Positions 1 through 13,616 are shown, counted from the first letter of the stretch. The stretch is 64,000 bases of DNA from Plecoglossus altivelis (GCA_036571765.1 BROE01000022.1:17753059-17817058), one strand, 5' to 3'. Made by a program: numbers and translations. The notes: a model not told the origin generated them from the sequence alone.

Positions 1-396
1 TGCACACATATATCTCCAGCAACTTTCATTCGGCCGCAATGACTAATGACAATGCTGTTAATGGTGGTCCAGTGGTGATCATCTCATTTTGAGCAATCCG
101 TCATGACGCTAGCAGCTGAGGAGCTGGGCGGTGCTGGCGATAGCGCCGTCAGCTGCAGCGCGTAGGGATGCTCTCAGGGAAGGCTTTCCATTATGTATGG
201 CCAGCGCGCCTGTCAGAGCTGCTAGTTTAGCCAGGTGAGGCCTGGGTGTCACCCCGCCCTTGCTGTGCCCCTGTCCGTCAACATGAAAGCTGCTACCCCG
301 GGGCAGGACCACTCTAAGCTCTAAGTCCTCCATTTGGTCTCCGTCCCTCAATTGCTACTGTGTCTCTCTGTGCTGTTAGAGGCCACCTCTATGGCT

Positions 397-450
397 GGAG
401 GGGAGGCGAGGGGAGGCGAGGGGAGGCGAGGGGAGGCGAGGGGAGGAGAG
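397..450. repeat. 10-bp GAGGGGAGGC tandem repeat
   Basis: About five near-identical units. Confidence 0.85.
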
Positions 451-636
451 GAGCCGGGATGAGCGGACGCTGGCGTGTTGATTGAGGGACGAGTCCGGGA
501 GCGCGAGCAGACCGAGGCCTGTGAAGCAGGGAGACGATGGCTTTGTTATCCTGGTAATTAAGGACAGAGTGGCCTCCGTGCAGGGTGTGCGAACAGGATG
601 GGGCAAATTACTGGGAGTCTTTGTGAGGAAAAGCTG

Positions 637-861
637 CTCTCTCTCCTTCTCTCTCTCTTTGCTCAGGCTGTCCTCCATGCTCTCTCTCTCCCTCTCTCTA
701 TCTCTCTATCTCTCTGTCTCTCTCTCCCTCTCTCTTTCCCTCTCTCCCTCTCTCTCTCTCCCTCTCTCTCTATCTGCTCAGTCTGTCCTCCATGCTCTCT
801 CTCTCCCTCTCTCTCCCTCTCTCTCTCTCTCTCCCTCTCTCCCTCTCTCTCTCCCTCTCTC

Positions 862-893
<32 letters not shown>

Positions 894-1165
894 CTCAGGC
901 TGTCCTCCAGGGGCCTCATCATCTTCCCTAACAGTCAGAAAGGGGTTTTGTACCCTCTATTCCCTCACCTTCCTCGTCTTTCTCTCGTCCATCTCTCTCG
1001 CTCTCTCCCCTTATTCTGTCTCTCTCCCTCTCTCCCTCTCTCCCTCTCTCCCCTTATTCTGTCTCTTTCCCTCCCTCCCTCTCTCCCCTTGTTCTGTCTC
1101 CCTTCCTGTCTTTCTCTCTCTCCCTCTCTCTCTCCTCTCGTTCTGTCTCTTTTTCCTGTCACCCT
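637..1165. repeat. CT-rich polypyrimidine tract
   Basis: Long runs of CTCTCT and CCCTCTCT, with a CTGCTCAG(G/T)CTGTCCTCCA word seen three times (about 659, 774 and 890), so part of it is a higher-order duplication. Reading frames rich in Leu/Ser across it are artefacts. Confidence 0.85.
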
Positions 1166-1842
1166 TCCCTTGAAATGGATCTCCAAAGATGTAGCATTTC
1201 ACTTTCAGGGGACACTGGAGAATAATGCTACATTACTTTATTTTATTTTTTCGGGTCATAGAGTAAACATTTTGCGAAGAAAATGATCACACCATTTTTT
1301 TATCACAAATTGCAGGAAATGTATCATTTGTTTTTAGAAATGCTGTGGAGAAAAGTGATAATGGTGCAAAGAAATGTAATCACTGCTCAATCCAGGATTA
1401 ACAAAATATCGTTGAGAGAGTGTTTACTCTTTATGTTTTATTTATCGGACATGCATTCTTGTATGAGCACAGAACGGTTAAAATTTAATTTTTTAATACG
1501 ATTAAATTGACGCCGATAATTGACTGTTTCTACGGGAGAACGTGGGGGAAATCCCAAGACAGACACAGAAAGGGAAACAGTTACTGGATAGATGACAGAC
1601 AAATAGAAAATGGTAATTTATGTGTAAGCCTGAGAGACACCAGCAGCGACAGCCCACTGAGCCCCACTGAGACCACAGAGAAATATTTTGTCGCTCGGAA
1701 ATCGCTGCATAATGTCTGAGAAGAGGGACCATGTGTTTTTAGGGGGGGGGGGGTTTCCCCTTCTTTTGTCTTGGCTGTTTGTTGCCGCATCCTAAGGAGG
1801 CGGAGCTCAGGTGGAGACATGGGGAAAAGGTGGCCAGCACAA

Positions 1843-1890
1843 CACGCACACACACACACACACGCACACACGCACACACGCACACACTCA
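1843..1890. repeat. (CA)n microsatellite
   Basis: CACACA with CACG interruptions. Confidence 0.85.
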
Positions 1891-3999
1891 AGCAGCAGCA
1901 CGGGGAGGCAGGGACAGAACACTCTGGGGTTTAAAAGTACCCAAAGCATCCTGGGTAATTAGCCATTACGGCGCTGTCACAGAGGGTTCTGCAGTCAATA
2001 CAGAGATAATTTGGGCAATGGTGAATGACAGTGCTGTCCGGGCTTTTTGGATGATCAAGGACAGATCCAGCTGCACCAGGCATCTGTCAGGGCCATGAAT
2101 CACTCCTCCAGCCAGCAGCAGGGTGACTGGAGCAGAGAGAATCACTGGGAAGGCATGTGCAGACACACAAATAAACATGTTCCCCCCAGCTCCTCTCGCC
2201 ACACCGGGAAATGGCTATTAAAGGTCTGCCGTTACAGAGCACCGAGTGGAGAAGCCTTGTTACCTACACTGGCAAATGAATGACATTGGGTATAAGGTGA
2301 TGTTGCACTGAGGGGCAGGAGAAAGAAAGCCTGATTCTATTGCATTATACCATTTGTACGAACATAAACAAGTGCTCATTCAAAAAATGGATAATCCGTT
2401 TTTTTTTTAACCTATAGCAATCCTTCATGCAGAAATAAAAAGATCATGCAGAATGAAAAACTACATGTTGACATTTTTGTTTTTGCACCACTTTTCTACG
2501 GCCTGTGAACGGATAGTTGGCCTTAGACTGGAAGAGTCCAAAGGAACAGTCTATATATCTATGCTGGTCTATTTGGCTCGTGTCGTCTTTGCGCGAGGAC
2601 CAGCTACAGACCGCAAAACGTTTTAACGGAGGTTTTTGTGTCGTTGACGTGCGTCGCCGATTTCCTCTTTGTTCGTGCGTCGGCAGGAGTGATCTAGCGA
2701 TGACAGTGGTTTCTTCTGTCCATGATCCGGAAGCTTCCGCGGCGTGGTATATTTAATCATATCTATGGAGGCAGGCAAGCCTTGGGACCAGGGTTTCATC
2801 TTATCATACTTTAATCAATATCTCTCCTCCAATGTTAACACCAAGCAGGCCCCGCTGGACTGCAGGGTTGGCCTGGGTGTTATGGATAACAAGGTGTCTG
2901 GAATGCTGTGGATAGCAACACTGGTAATAAGACTGATCGGAGTTAGAGGGTTTTCCAATGCAAAAGAGTCTCATTTCGGGGGTTGAATTACCTCAACTTA
3001 GGGAGAATCGGGGCCTTGTTGTGGATGGAGGACCTCCACAGCTATTCACAGAGCTCTGTCACAAGCATATTGAAGTAGATTGCATTATACTGTGGCAGTG
3101 ACCTAGTGCAGAACCTCTTCAACAAGCAAGTCTTTTCTAGAATAAGTCACCTTCCTACAGCATAATTACCCCCATTCATCTAAGAGCCGCATTAGTTTCA
3201 TGATAGACAGTGAAACTGCCTATCTATCTTTCATACGACAATGCAGACGCCCAATTGTGACAGTCAATTAAAAATGAAAGATAACGCATTCTTTGCGTTT
3301 AGTGGAATGCTTATATTCAATTTCCAATATGTTAATACATGCCGATTCAAAGCAGAGTTAGGGTTTTTTTTTTAATCCCCGCCCCCCCTTCCCTCCAAGA
3401 AACAGCCATAAAGTCAGGATATTTCCCTGCGTTTACCATAGCTAGAGCCTTCCACTGCCAGCATGCCGCATCACCATATTTACTATTCCTTTGGGATCCA
3501 TTCTCCTGCAAGTGCGTATAAAGGGCGTATTATTTCGGCAGTCATGCTGATTTGCTCGCATGTCCATGTCTTCATAAACGTTGTTCTTTAGAGGGAGCTG
3601 CGGTCATTTGCTTTGCAAAGAGATCCTCCTCCAAACTAGGTTTTAAACGCTAAGGTGTTCCCCATTACTGTCAGGGCCGTTGCGTTTTGGCTACCGGTCA
3701 CTCGCACGAACTACCGTCTTTCTGTCTCGCAGCATAGCAGCAATTTACATCTGGCCCTGTTAAGTAGTCTGTGCCTCTTCCTTCTGCGGATACGGCCAGC
3801 GCCCGACGCAACCTTCCGCAGGCTTATGACTCTTATTGAAACGGTTAGAGAGGGAGGGGCGGTCACATCAGCTTGGCACGTCAACACGCTTTCAGGAATT
3901 ATGGATAGACGCGCCCGACATCTCCACATCTCATTGTCAAGATATTTTCAGGCTTGATAAATATTGTAAGAGGCGCCATTTTGTGGCGGAGGTATGAGC

Positions 4000-4661
4000 T
4001 GAGTCGGTAGAGCAGCGTTTTAGTGGTATCCCAGCGATGAGCACGGTAGAGCAGTGTTTTAGTGGTATCCCAGCGATCAGCACGGTAGAGCAGTGTTTTA
4101 GTGGTATCCCAGTGATCAGCACGGTAGAGCAGTGTTTTAGTGGTATCCCAGCGATGAGCACGGTAGAGCAGCGTTTTAGTGGTATCCCAGTGATCAGCAC
4201 GGTAGAGCAGTGTTTTAGTGGTATCCCAGCGATGAGCACGGTAGAGCAGTGTTTTAGTGGTATCCCAGTGATCAGCACGGTAGAGCAGTGTTTTAGTGGT
4301 ATCCCAGCGATCAGCACGGTAGAGCAGCGTTTTAGTGGTATCCCAGTGATCAGCACGGTAGAGCAGTGTTTTAGTGGTATCCCAGTGATCAGCATGGTAG
4401 AGCAGTGTTTTAGTGGTATCCCAGCGATCAGCATGGTAGAGCAGTGTTTTAGTGGTATCCCAGCGATCAGCATGGTAGAGCAGTGTTTTAGTGGTATCCC
4501 AGCGATCAGCATGGTAGAGCAGTGTTTTAGTGGTATCCCAGTGATCAGCACGGTAGAGCAGTGTTTTAGTGGTATCCCAGCGATGAGCACGGTAGAGCAG
4601 TGTTTTAGTGGTATCCCAGCGATCAGCATGGTAGAGCAGTGTTTTAGTGGTATCCCATCAT
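4000..4661. repeat. 39-bp minisatellite with tRNA A-box-like unit
   Basis: About 17 units. Each carries GGTAGAGCAG(T/C)GTTTTAGTGGTATCCCAG followed by GATCAGCAC or a variant. The first unit reads GAGCTGAGTCGGTAGAGCAG, very close to the D-arm/A-box of eukaryotic tRNAs. Since 39 is divisible by 3, both strands show long open frames with a 13-residue period, which are not considered real genes. Confidence 0.92.
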
Positions 4662-6169
4662 GCCGCTGTGTGTGTCAGGGTGGAGGATCATCAACATGTC
4701 TGGGAATATTGACTTGATCTTTTCATATTGTCATGGATGGTATCTAGTCAGAAGGGCATACTTGCAACATCACCAAACTGTCTCAATAGCTTCTCCCATG
4801 ACTAACGCACGGCCATGCAGGTTATTGTCTGGTGTGAAAACAGGACTCTATTATAACCATATCATTCATAGAAATACAACCTTGTGAAAAGAGTGTGAAC
4901 TATTTCAGATGCAGTGCTAAATGTGGCATATATACTTTCGACATTTCCATTAAAACCTCAGGCAGGTAAAAACACACACGCTAGTCGTGTCTTTAACAAG
5001 GTGAGCAGCTTAAATGTACCTACGTGTGATTCACAGGTGCTCACGCACGTTTTTTTGTCTCTCCGCTACATCTTGACATTCTTCTTAAGCTGAGTTCAGA
5101 GCTACATGCAAAGTTAAACTGAGGTCTGGAGAGCTCAGATGTAACCATTGTAGGAAAAGGACGAGCAATTAAAAAAAAAAAAAACTTTGCAGTGAAACTT
5201 CTTGTCCCCTTTCCTCCTGTACGGTGTCTCAAGCTTGGCTGAAACTTTCTGTCCTAATTATCCATTTCAGCCTGTCTGTTTCACATCTCCTGCAGTCCCT
5301 CATTATCCCCCCAGCCTCCTTGCCGCCTGTTCAGTGTTACATTAGTAAAATAGAGCCTTTGATTTGTCCTCAACAGCACAGACATCCATGAGAAGACGAG
5401 AGAGAGGGAGAGAAGGAGGAAAAGAGAGGGAACTTCTGTGCAGACGGTAGGCATGGCGACTGCGTTGTCGCTGCGTTTCACCTTCCGGAGAATTCCATCC
5501 AGCGGCGAAGCCGGAGGACGTGAGATGTGTCATCGCCAAACAGGAACGGACAAAGGAGGCCCTTTTGATGTAGAACAATCGTATTTCCTCAGAGCAAAGC
5601 GTCAGTGTTTTACTTGTGCGTCTCGGACCGAGAAGGAACGTTGAGATATTTAAATGGTTCCTGTGCCCGGGTTTTCCTGAGCTTGCGTGTTCTGATGCTG
5701 CGTTGGGCTTATTAAAGTAGCGTGGAGCCGTACCTTTCGGGCCATAATTCAGCTCCAAAACGACAGCAATAAGAACCTGATCATGTGGGGTCATTCTGTG
5801 AGGGAACAGCCAGCGCTTCTGCCTTGCTTAATTAAAGCTGCACAGCCCTCCTTCATCTTTGCATATTCCGCGGCTGGGACATTGATACTCATTATTTCTT
5901 AAGTCCAAACACCAAGACTGTGTCAAGAATGCATCCATCACATGCAAACCCGCCCCGAGTCAGCAGAAAAAAAACGAGAGGAAAAAAAACACACACAAAT
6001 CGTCCTGTCAGCAAATTTGGCAATTTGCAATTCTCAACCAGGGGGGCTCTTGACATGTTTTCATCGCTGAAGATGACTTTCAAATGCAGAGATGATGAGG
6101 AGAGTGGCTTGTTAGTCCACTTGCCTAGCCTCTGTTGTAAAGACAGTAATTAAACAGGGGCCATATCAG

Positions 6170-6280
6170 AGCAGCGGGGGCCCCGCGAAGGGCCAGGCCG
6201 CTCGTGGTCGCGTCGGTGCGGCCGACCGGCGCCGGGCAGCAAGAGGTTTGCCCTGAGCGTGGCTTCGCCTGCCTGGCAAG
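6170..6280. promoter_or_regulatory. Orphan CpG-dense pocket
   Basis: The 60 bases 6181-6240 contain 12 CpG dinucleotides, far denser than flanking AT-rich sequence. There is no adjacent gene start. It may be part of a methylation-free regulatory element or an unrecognised promoter. Confidence 0.35.
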
Positions 6281-9200
6281 TCCTCCTGCTCTTAACAGCG
6301 CCAGAGCGCTATTCTCCCATTCATTATGTGCATAAAGCTTTGAGTTATCCCTCTCCTTGGTGCGGGGATGAATGTTATTAAAGGTATAGCCATCTGACGC
6401 TGCTCTAATGAAAAATAGGATGTTTCTGAAGGTTATGTTTCCAGCCTGCTCAGAAATGCCTGCTTCATTTCTCCCTCTCTACACTGAGGCTCAGGGCGCT
6501 GTAATTCCCTCCTCCTGATAGATCTGTTCTCTTAAAGTTTTTGTGGCTTTGTGTACAGGAGCCTTATCATAAAGAGACCTTTATCATCCGTGCCTCTCGG
6601 CTGTAGATGCTCAGTAAAGGGCGAGGCTGGAGTTCTTGGCACATCACAAAATAAAAAGGAAAAAGAAATATGAGGGCCGTGATGGTGACCACCTTCTGTG
6701 TGTCTTCGAGGAGGAGGAAATAGTTTTATTTGTGCGAGTGGTGGGCCCACTGCAACTGCAAACTCATATTAAAGTTCACTTAGGTTGAGTCAATTATCAT
6801 TTCTTTACCGTGTCGGACATCAAACCGTTTTTTTTTGAAGGTCCTGAGATTCAGTTGATTCTGACGAATGCAAGACTTTAGAAACAGCAGGGTGTTTTCA
6901 GTACGCAGTCCGTCCCCCGGATGATGCAAGCTTGCGTGAGAGAGTGGGACAGACACCCTTGTTCAGCACCGGGATCGGATTCCATTCTTTTTTAGGCCCA
7001 GTCAGAGGTCACAGGTCACGAAGACGACGACCGCACCCACCTACAGTGACACTCTCCAGCCTCAGCCAATAACCCCCTCCCCCTCTGTCACTCTGGTCCC
7101 GCCCCCTGGAGGACCAGAGCAGGAACTGGACTGTGCATTTGGGTGGAATACTCATCACTTCATTTGCTCTTATACTGTTGCTGGATGCATCAAACAATTC
7201 CTCAAACTGTTTTCAAATCTATTGTTTAACTTTGCATGTTTTAGACAGGGGAGTGTGAGTTTTGAAACAATCTTCCCCCCTCCTTCTCCCTTCTTCCTCT
7301 TCCTGAGAGAAGAATCGGGCGCGCGTGTGATCCATTACAAGCGACGTGCGTGCACGTGCTCCACGGGAAAGATACTGCGCGGTTGAGGTTTGCATGATTT
7401 GCAACAAGGACACGCTGCATACGTTCCCATTGCGATCCCCCTATGAAGTATAGATTTTTGATCACAGCCAATGTTGAGGATGTGTTAGGGCAACCCCCAT
7501 GCCCTCTGTATTCGTCTGTCTTGCCTGATCAAACGAACACAGAGCATGAACAGCACATCCAAACTGAACCGCAGCTGGAAGCCATTCCTCTGGCTTGGCT
7601 GCCTGGGAACGTTTCGAGTCAGGGAACAATGTGTTAACGTGAAAGGGCAAGGACGTCCAGGTAATGGAACCTATCAGTGCTTACTGACCAGCGTTCACCA
7701 GGAGAGCTCATAGTTAAACAACGGAAAAGCTTCTCTTGCAGCTCACTTCTATTCAGAGATGAGACGCGAGCGGCGCTCAGCTGCCGTCTCGTTCGCTCGA
7801 TTCATTTGGAAACACGTCAGGGTTCGACTGCGTGGCTCCGTGTTGCCCGGCCCATCGAGGTTGCGGCGTTGCTAGGTGCGGGTAGCCGTCTCAAACCACC
7901 TTGTCTGCTGTTCTGTCTAATAAGCAACAGACCCTAAACACAGCTGTTTCAGGGTCAGCGGGAGAGACCTCCAGGCCTGGCCTCCACCTCTCACTGGGCA
8001 TAAATCACTGCCAACATCAGAGACCCGAACCCTCCAGGTACGTGGGTGTCCCCCTCGCTAAAATACATGAGTTACTAGCTGGTACTCATGACACGTCACT
8101 TTAATGGCGAGCCCATGGAACCTGAATTTAGCCATGTTCGGCGCCGCCACCCACGCAGATTAGCCCAGGAAGCCTTTGGAATATATATTGTTCTGTTTGG
8201 AAACAGGACCCATTAATGCCGTTGAAGGTCCACTAAGAGCTGGTGTCAAAAGTGAATGACTGGCCCCTTCTGACACTAATCCTGTTAGTTCTATTGTTTT
8301 GGAAGAAGCTGAAAGACAGGAACCTGTTGAAGACATGATGTTAAGAGGCAGGTTAATTTGATTTACACGTGAGGTTGTGACTGTGCGTGTGAAGTACCTG
8401 TGGAGCGTTACCAAACAAGCCACACGTCTTGTCTGTCCTCCGTCTGCCAGGTTTGTTATAGTTGTTTTTGTAGCTGAAACTGTTCTTGTCAGATTATGCC
8501 ACATTTCCATTTGACTTTCATAAGCTGTTTACGCTTCAGAAATTGTGGCAATAGCTTCTCTCTGGTGCAAAGGCTTTTACATATGTTGTGTTTCTGAGGA
8601 TGGTGGTCTCAGTTATAGCAATCATTTTCAGAAGCAATCCCAACAGAGTGTGTTTTCATGTTGTGCTTTTGTTTAGTTTGTCTGTGGTTTTGGATTGAAG
8701 AACAAAATGAAAATGCAGAGAAGAAAAAAAATAGATATATTTATTTTTGTGAGCAGTGTTATAGATTTGCTTTCAGTTTCCTCCCCCCCCCCCATACAGT
8801 ATCTCCAGAAGGAAAACGTTTGTGTATCTTTTTTATATAAAGTGAACGTAGTCCGTGCCATCAGTTTGGAGTGGCCACACAATTGAAGTAACATGTCGGT
8901 CGTGTTTCATACAAAGCCCCTTAATAATGTGTTTAATGTGGGCAATATTGCTTCCACATGGGCTCTTATTAGTAAGGCTTGGAGGGTCACAGGATCTGTG
9001 GTGGTCTCCTTAAGAGATGAGCTCTCTGGGGACGCGGAAACAAGTGCACATGGAAAAACCCTGCGTGAGTCCCGTTCAAAGGCACCGACGAGTTCTGACT
9101 GGATTAACATTTATTGACTATCTAAGCCTGCTTTTTCATCCTGTTTTTGTGCTCCAGGACAAAGATTCCTACTTAATTGCGATGGTTGTTCTACCAACTG

Positions 9201-9925
9201 ATCACCCATGTGCCAACAAAAGCCACGCTAATGGGCGCTTCATTAAGGATTAGAAAGTCTCTATTACAAAACAAATTAAGCGTGCTCTGATCTTAACCTA
9301 TAGGTCGAACAGCATTACAGCCAAGTTTAAGCTGTTAGATAGCTGAAAAACTTATTAAGGGTTAGTGCTGAGGTAGCACTTTGGTATTGATTTTACGATA
9401 GCTAGGTATGATGATTTATGGAGTGCTTGTGTCAGTATAACAAGCTGAAGGACACACAATATCATCTCCAACATCATTAAAATTCAGAAGTCTCTAGAGC
9501 TAGCTCATCAACTCATCTTCACTACCTTGAAATTTCCTACAGATAGATCCATACAGTCTGAAATACAGACAGAAATGCAGTCTGAAATATAGCGGTAGGA
9601 ATATAGAAATATAGAGGCCGACCCGTGGAGGCATGAATACAGAGGCTACTGAAGAAATTAATCTCATACTTATCGCAGAAAACATTGCCTGCTTTTCCGT
9701 CAGCAGTTGTACTAACAAGCTAAGCGAGATCTGGAAATAATATGCCCTGTATTTGTCGAATTTTCTTTATATTTGTTCTCATGTAAACGGTTTTATGTTC
9801 AGTCTTTAGTGTGGATCTGTTGAATTATTTTAAGAGCAATGCAGTTCAAAGGTCTTCTGTATCCAGGCTTCAGGCTTGTGTCTGTGTCTGGAGGTCTAGG
9901 AGACGGCAGATTCAGTGGTACACTA

Positions 9926-9940
9926 GAGCCCCCTGTGGGT
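9926..9940 (-). promoter_or_regulatory. CTCF-like motif, weak
   Basis: The minus strand contains CCCACAGGGGGCTC, which keeps the AGGGGGC core of the CTCF consensus with two mismatches on its left. It lies in the gene-free region. Confidence 0.25.
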
Positions 9941-10540
9941 ACGGGGTAGAAAATGCTGTCTGAATCACTGTCTGCTGCTACCCAGGGCTGAGAGGAGACA
10001 GAAACCAGGAAGATGCAGCTTGTTTAAATATCCAGATATGGTTTTATCTCTTAATAGTTTTTTGGGGGTTTTTCGATCTTGAAATGTTTTCACTGTTTTC
10101 ATTCGATTTTACCACTTGATTAATACGGGAAACGAAATGTCTTGTTACCTTATTTTTTTTGAACAGTAACCGAAGAGTTTCAACCATTGAATGTGTCACC
10201 AAACAAAATTGTGAACTTAAGTTACTGAAAATCCCACACGCCTCTACTCCCACTTTACACTGTTAGAAAAAAACCTCTTATTTGACTCTTGAACATTGCT
10301 GGCCCTGTCCAATTCTATTGATGACAATTTGGTCAAATAACACAACAATATTGAATCAATATAAACGTGTTGTCTTCATTGGGCAATAAAACATTTAGAG
10401 AACTGCAACATAAAACGTCTCTTACGGATAAATCCGTTTAGGCATCATTTCAGAACGACTCTAATGAGTTGTTCAGAGGATGGCATGTCAGAGAGGGCTG
10501 TCCAAGGATCTGCCTGGAGGATGCTAATAAACACCTGGGC

Positions 10541-10850
10541 CTCTCTTCCTTCCTTCCTTCCTTTCTCTCTCTTCCTCTCTCTCTCTTGTTTTGTCTCTCT
10601 CTCTCTTGTTTTGTCTCTCTCTCTCTTGCTCCCTCTCTCTCTCTCTTGCTCTGTCTCTCTCTTATTCTGTCTCTCATTCTGTCTCTCTCTTGTTCTGTCT
10701 CTCTCTTGTTCTGTCTCTCTCTTGTTCTGTCTCTCTCTTATTCTGTCTCTCTTGTTCTGTCTCTCTCTCATTCTGTCTCTCTTGTTCTGTCTCTCTCTTG
10801 CTCTCTGTCTCTCTCGTTGTCTCTCTTTCTCTCACTCTTGGATTCCTCTG
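10541..10850. repeat. CT-rich tract with TCTGTCTCTCTCTTGTTC units
   Basis: Irregular 14-19 bp units built on TCTCTCTTGTTCTG. Cys/Ser/Leu-rich frames over it are artefacts. Confidence 0.85.
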
Positions 10851-10999
10851 GATCCAGCCCCTCCTGGATCCCAGACTCTCTCCATCATCTCCTCCAGCCG
10901 TGAGGTCGGAGCAGCAGGGCAGGGAGTGCGGCTGGACACGCTGGGCGCTGGCAGCAGCCTCCGTCTGCCAGCGAGTGATGCGAGAGGGGAGCGCAAACC

Positions 11000-11215
11000 C
11001 ACACCTCCTCCTCCACCCCCCCTCCTCCTCCTCCACTTTTCCTCTTCTTCCGCCCTTCCTCCTTTACCCACCTCCTTCTCTACCCCCCTGCTCCACCCTT
11101 CCTCCTCTACCCCCCCTCTTCTAGCCCCCCTCCTCCATCCCTCCTCTACCCCCCCCTCCTCCACCCCTCCTCCCCCCCCCTCCTCTAGCCCCCCTCCTCC
11201 TCCAGAAAGAGACGG
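11000..11215. repeat. CCT-rich tract
   Basis: Irregular CCTCCTCC / CCCCCCTCCTC units with strong strand asymmetry. Confidence 0.8.
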
Positions 11216-11379
11216 GCCAGAGACTGAGGCAGGCGTTCCTGCTGTGACTTGGCGCACCCCACTGGACAGCTGGAGACTTGGGGAGCGGAGACGCTGCCAA
11301 ACAAGGCTGAAGAGGTGGGGGGATGAGGAGGGGATGAGGGGGGGATGAGGGGCGGATGAGGGGCGGAAGGCTGGTCGAG

Positions 11380-13610
11380 GCCCAGGGTGGCTCCCATACC
11401 TGCAGCTGATCACCAGCACATCATGTGTAATTATCTACACTTACATCCCTGTGAAATAAAATGGGGAATCTGACACACACACACGCACACACACGCAGAG
11501 ACACGCAGACATGTTCAGAAAGCTTGCTATATTCATGATGTTTACTTTTGTCACTGTGGGTACATTTTGCAGGCGTTTCTAAAATGAGAATGAACAATAT
11601 GTTCGGTGGTGTTGTGGTTGAGCTCTGTTTGCCTTGGAAATAAACCATTATGAACATTATGTAAATAAACAACAGCTGTCAGACGCTAGCTCTAAAATAA
11701 CAACCATTACCCTACTAAATGATGAACCAGCATGGAATAAAGTATAAAAATGGAATCCCATTAAAAGCTGCATCACAATATCAAAGTGATAGAATCATTT
11801 TAAATCTGCGGAGGAAAAAAAAAGTAGCATGTGTGAATGAAGACTGCACATTTACCGAGAAACATGTCCGATTTTTGAGTTCTTGGTTTTATTGTGAAGG
11901 ATGACATCTGCATATGCAGATTAAAATGCTGCAATCTACTCTGGGACTTCATCTTGACGCTGTGGCATTGCAAGTCTGGCTACGACACCATCGCAGCGCT
12001 GGCTCAATTCTCCGTGTGAGAAATAACACCACATTAATATTCGGAATATTGAGCTAAGCCCATTTAAATGTGCTTGTGGCCCATTTTCTCCTCCTTCATT
12101 CTCAATCTCTCGGCTAAATCTTGATTCATCAACAACCAAGCCCTATTATGGGGGTCGGACAGCAGACTCCGCCTCAGTGATAAATGACAGTGTTCGGGCC
12201 AGATTTAAAACGTGAGGCTCAAGTGCCAATTATCTATGCAGACCTGGTTCATAACGAGATCTCTTGTTAAAGATCTGATCTCAGCATGAGCATCATTTGT
12301 CAAGCAGGTCTCAGTTTACCTCAGAGACAGAAGGTTCAGAGACCTCCCCTGCCAAACACGTGTAAAAACCTGCATCTCTGTTCCTTTAATAACCTTTTAT
12401 TAGCGAGCTGACATCGTGATTAAGTTCAGCCCAAACACGTACACAGAGAGGCGGACGATTTCGCCTCGCCTACGCTGCGGCAGATCACGGGGCGGCGAGA
12501 ATAATGGCTGTTGAGCCGCTGGTTTGATGCTTTCTGCTCGAAGAATGCACCTGGATTGACGCCACTGCCGTGCTCTTTTCTAAGGTGATGATAGATTCTC
12601 ATGAGTACTGATTTTCCTCCTATTCTGATTTGTAAAGATGATAAGTGCTCTGACCTTAATCTCATCATTGCAGCTCATTAAAGCCTGCATTTTTTTCCCC
12701 TTCGTTTTTCATCCCTCCCCTTCCTCGGTTGTTGAATTTGTGTGGTGCAGAACTTTGTCCCAGTTTCCGAACGTCTCCACGGCCAAGGGAACAGAGAGGG
12801 ATCTGGGTCTACGATGGGAATGTTTTCTCCCTGTAGCTTCTCTCCAGGTCTCAAGGTCTCCGATTAATAAACACCGTGTGGGCAGAAGGTGGAGGAGGCC
12901 AGGGGAGGTGAGATGGCCTCCTGTCCTGTCTGAGCCCCAGCCATGCCAGCCTCACCACCCTGTCTGCCTCAAGCTGGCTCGCTCTCTCAGCCTCATTCCT
13001 CAGGCTGACCTGCTGGGAAACATTCGAAAGGAGAAAAAAAACATCGAAATTCGTCCAGATTTAGGTCTTTGTCTTTTGTCGCGGAACGCCTCCGACTTGC
13101 ACGGCACGTCGAGCCAGAAGTCGGAGGATAATTATTCCGGGGGAACATTTCAGAACGTTCCTTTTAACCTTTGTTGTCTGGGAGTTTTTTTTCCCGAAAT
13201 AACAACGATTCATTTGAAATAAATAATGAACGGTTGGTGCGGTGATCCTGCCGTGATCCAAAGTCAGTAGGAAGCCAGGTGGAGAGCCCAGATCTACCCA
13301 GTATCCCTACTTCCTGTCTCCTCACAGGACATAGGACTGTCTAGGCAGCATCTGCCCAGGCAAATAAACCCCCCAGTTCCTCTTCGTGTTGAGGAGATCA
13401 TTTGCATAATATCTCTCTCTGTAAGGTGAAAACAGAATAATAATTGGCTTGCCCTTTTCTCTCTGTGTGTTGTAAAACAGTTAGGAATTAATTTGAGGAT
13501 AACTGCGCAATTAATTCTAAATGCTAAAGATGGTGTGGGAGCTGCGATTGGGAGAACGGGAGAATATCTACAGGCAGAGGTCACCGAGGAAAAGACTTGC
13601 TGTTATTGTC
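11380..13610. other. Gene-free region
   Basis: Unique sequence with an octamer ATTTGCAT at 13400-13407 and a short CA tract near 11475. No exon was recognised. Confidence 0.45.
12010..12330. promoter_or_regulatory. Candidate conserved non-coding element
   Basis: A repeat-free block with inverted AATATTCGGAATATT at about 12035-12050 (ATATTC / GAATAT arms), TTTAAATG and CAATTATC words. No gene is visible. Conservation was not tested. Confidence 0.2.
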
Positions 13611-13616
13611 CATGGT

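Larger units (their letters stand above)
1..3990. other. Gene-free region, first 4 kb
   Basis: Apart from simple repeats (GAGGGGAGGC units, a long CT tract and a CA tract), this is unique sequence with no splice-bounded exon or recognisable protein. It is presumed intergenic, far 5' of atp5mc3. Confidence 0.5.
4665..10540. other. Gene-free region
   Basis: Mostly unique, AT-rich sequence with short homopolymer runs. It includes the CpG-dense pocket at 6.2 kb and a weak CTCF-like site at 9.93 kb. No exon with homology I recognise was seen on either strand. Confidence 0.45.

Noticed and set aside
4000..4070. True tRNA gene
   Set aside because: Only the D-arm-like part is present; there is no B-box, acceptor stem or anticodon arm in register.
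3937..4717. Reading frames of 226-230 residues on both strands with a 13-residue period
   Set aside because: They are products of the 39-bp minisatellite; both strands being open at once is expected from the unit.
10464..11419. Frames up to 294 residues on both strands
   Set aside because: They run through CT- and CCT-rich low-complexity DNA and show only Leu/Ser or Pro/Ser bias.
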